A DNA stretch of 64,000 nt from Rhizobium sp. N324 (GTDB lineage Bacteria; Pseudomonadota; Alphaproteobacteria; Rhizobiales; Rhizobiaceae). The translations under genes were made by a program, and so were the position numbers. The DNA lies in assembly GCF_001664485.1 (NCBI RefSeq), contig NZ_CP013630.1, positions 4,037,501-4,101,500 of the forward strand, written 5' to 3'. This document shows positions 62,909 through 64,000 of the stretch, piece by piece. The notes beneath the pieces were generated by a model. The model had not been told where the DNA came from. It did no database searches and saw only the letters and a list, made by a program, of their open reading frames with translations. Positions within the stretch are counted from its first letter, which is position 1; every line of letters begins with the position of its first letter.

Positions 62909-64000
62909 ATGGATACCCAGATGCTGATCGGTTCGCGTTTCGAAAAGGGCACGGAGACGGAAGAGCACATCCTGAACCCGAAGACCGGCGAGACGGTGAT
63001 CGACCTTCCCGAAGCCTCGCTGTCCCAGATCGACGCCGCCGTCGATGCCGCCGAAAAAGCCTTCGCAGGCTGGTCGCAGACGACGCCGGGCGAACGTTCC
63101 GGCTACCTGCTGAAGATCGCCGATGCCATCGAGAAGGATGCCGCCGGCTTCGCCACGCTCGAGGCTTTGAATTGCGGCAAGCCGATCAATGCTGTGCTGA
63201 ACGACGAGATCCCGGCGATTGTCGATTGTTATCGCTTCTTCGCCGGCGCCGTGCGCAACCTGCACGCACCGGCCGCCGGCGAATATCTGCCCGGCCACAC
63301 CTCGATGATCCGCCGCGATCCGATCGGCATCGTCGGCTCGATCGCGCCGTGGAACTATCCGCTGATGATGATGGCCTGGAAGCTGGCGCCGGCAATCGCC
63401 GGCGGCAATACCGTCGTCTTCAAGCCGTCGGAGCAGACGCCGCTGACGGCGCTGAAGATGGCGAAGCTGCTTTCCGACATCCTGCCCGAAGGCGTCGTCA
63501 ACGTCATCCTCGGCCGCGGCGAAAGCGTCGGCAACGCGCTGATCAATCATGCCAAGATTAGCATGATCTCGATCACCGGCGATGTCGCCACCGGCAAGAA
63601 GGTGCTGCAGGCCGCCGCCAAGACGGTCAAGCGCACCCATCTGGAACTCGGCGGCAAGGCCCCGGTCATCGTCTTCGACGACGCCGATGTCGACGCCGTC
63701 GTCTCAGGCATCCGCACCTTCGGCTATTACAATGCCGGCCAGGACTGCACCGCCGCCTGCCGGATCTACGCCGACGCCAGGGTCTACGACAATTTCGTCG
63801 CCGATCTCTCCTCGGCCGTCGCAAGCATCCGCTTCAACCAGGCCGACGACACCGAAAACGAGATCGGCCCGCTGATCTCCAGGCGTCAGCGCGACCGCGT
63901 CGAGAGCTTCGTCGCCCGCGCCTCGGAACACAAGCACATGGAGATCACCACCGGCGGCAAGGTCTCCGGCGACAAGGGCTTCTTCTTCACGCCGACCGTC
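62909..64000 (+). CDS. patD: Gamma-aminobutyraldehyde dehydrogenase (PatD-like), cut by window end
   Basis: This partial 364-residue reading frame has no stop before the window end and is an NAD-dependent aldehyde dehydrogenase. It has SIAPWNYPLMMMAWKLAPAI, the coenzyme-binding VFKPSEQTPLTALKMAK, the conserved Glu in THLELGGKAPVIVF and the catalytic Cys in YYNAGQDCTAACRIY. Those motifs match PatD/YdcW, which turns 4-aminobutanal into GABA after putrescine transamination. It has GGGAG 7 nt before its ATG and is the fifth gene of the operon. About 110 more residues are expected beyond the edge. Confidence 0.93.
   Translation, partial: MDTQMLIGSRFEKGTETEEHILNPKTGETVIDLPEASLSQIDAAVDAAEKAFAGWSQTTPGERSGYLLKIADAIEKDAAGFATLEALNCGKPINAVLNDEIPAIVDCYRFFAGAVRNLHAPAAGEYLPGHTSMIRRDPIGIVGSIAPWNYPLMMMAWKLAPAIAGGNTVVFKPSEQTPLTALKMAKLLSDILPEGVVNVILGRGESVGNALINHAKISMISITGDVATGKKVLQAAAKTVKRTHLELGGKAPVIVFDDADVDAVVSGIRTFGYYNAGQDCTAACRIYADARVYDNFVADLSSAVASIRFNQADDTENEIGPLISRRQRDRVESFVARASEHKHMEITTGGKVSGDKGFFFTPTV

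Overview
The window looks like chromosomal DNA of a Rhizobium (R. leguminosarum / R. etli clade, Alphaproteobacteria). The base composition is GC-rich. Intergenic DNA carries double-palindrome elements of the Rhizobium-specific intergenic mosaic (RIME) type, and the decarboxylase gene has a speF-type leader. The gene content is also typical of Rhizobiales: split-alpha transhydrogenase, FeeM-like acyltransferase, TRAP and CUT2 sugar transporters, an RmrAB-like efflux pump, and a DUF1007/NicO pair. Nearly all sequence is accounted for by about 59 protein genes. I saw no rRNA, tRNA, CRISPR array, insertion sequence or prophage.

Layout. 1-8 kb: a truncated HWE histidine kinase, a DUF992 secreted protein, pntAA-pntAB-pntB, an aa3-oxidase small subunit, a FeeM-like N-acyl amino acid synthase and an EAL/GGDEF protein. 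8-12 kb: a TRAP transporter whose permease genes converge on its binding-protein gene. 12-16 kb: a class-I amidotransferase-like hydrolase, a 2-hydroxyacid dehydrogenase, LacI and MarR regulators and a creatininase-family amidohydrolase. 16-20 kb: a COG0523 metallochaperone GTPase overlapping a WD40 gene behind a Zur-like box, then a GNAT gene and cysE. 20-29 kb: a serine hydrolase, a GNAT gene, ornithine/lysine decarboxylase with a long structured leader, a LysR gene, a DUF1007-NicO metal pair, small proteins and eda. 29-36 kb: a CYTH-CHAD pair, trhO, a second GGDEF/EAL protein, a GH1 beta-glucosidase and DoxX. 36-48 kb: a carbohydrate block with a Gfo/Idh/MocA dehydrogenase, a sugar isomerase, an RbsBCA-type ABC transporter with a divergent LacI gene, xylA, xylB and another LacI gene. 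48-51.6 kb: an EmrAB/RmrAB-type pump with divergent TetR. 51.7-57.6 kb: AraC, TerC, gltX, lysS and a membrane-anchored hypothetical. 57.7-64 kb: LysR plus a ydcSTUV-patD-like putrescine uptake and oxidation operon, cut by the window end.

Themes. Polyamine metabolism appears at both ends of the window: decarboxylase with RNA leader, PuuD-like hydrolase, and YdcSTUV-PatD. Sugar uptake and catabolism with LacI control fills the middle. Metal handling appears as the Zur-box GTPase, NicO and TerC. I found no clearly unprecedented multi-gene system. The most interesting items are regulatory: the Zur-like palindrome before the GTPase-WD40 pair, the decarboxylase leader, two LacI-type operators 21 bp apart, the hairpin that would mask the terC ribosome binding site, and the long inverted repeat inside the putrescine operon. 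Several start codons were moved from the longest ORF on the basis of Shine-Dalgarno sequences, including TTG or GTG starts.
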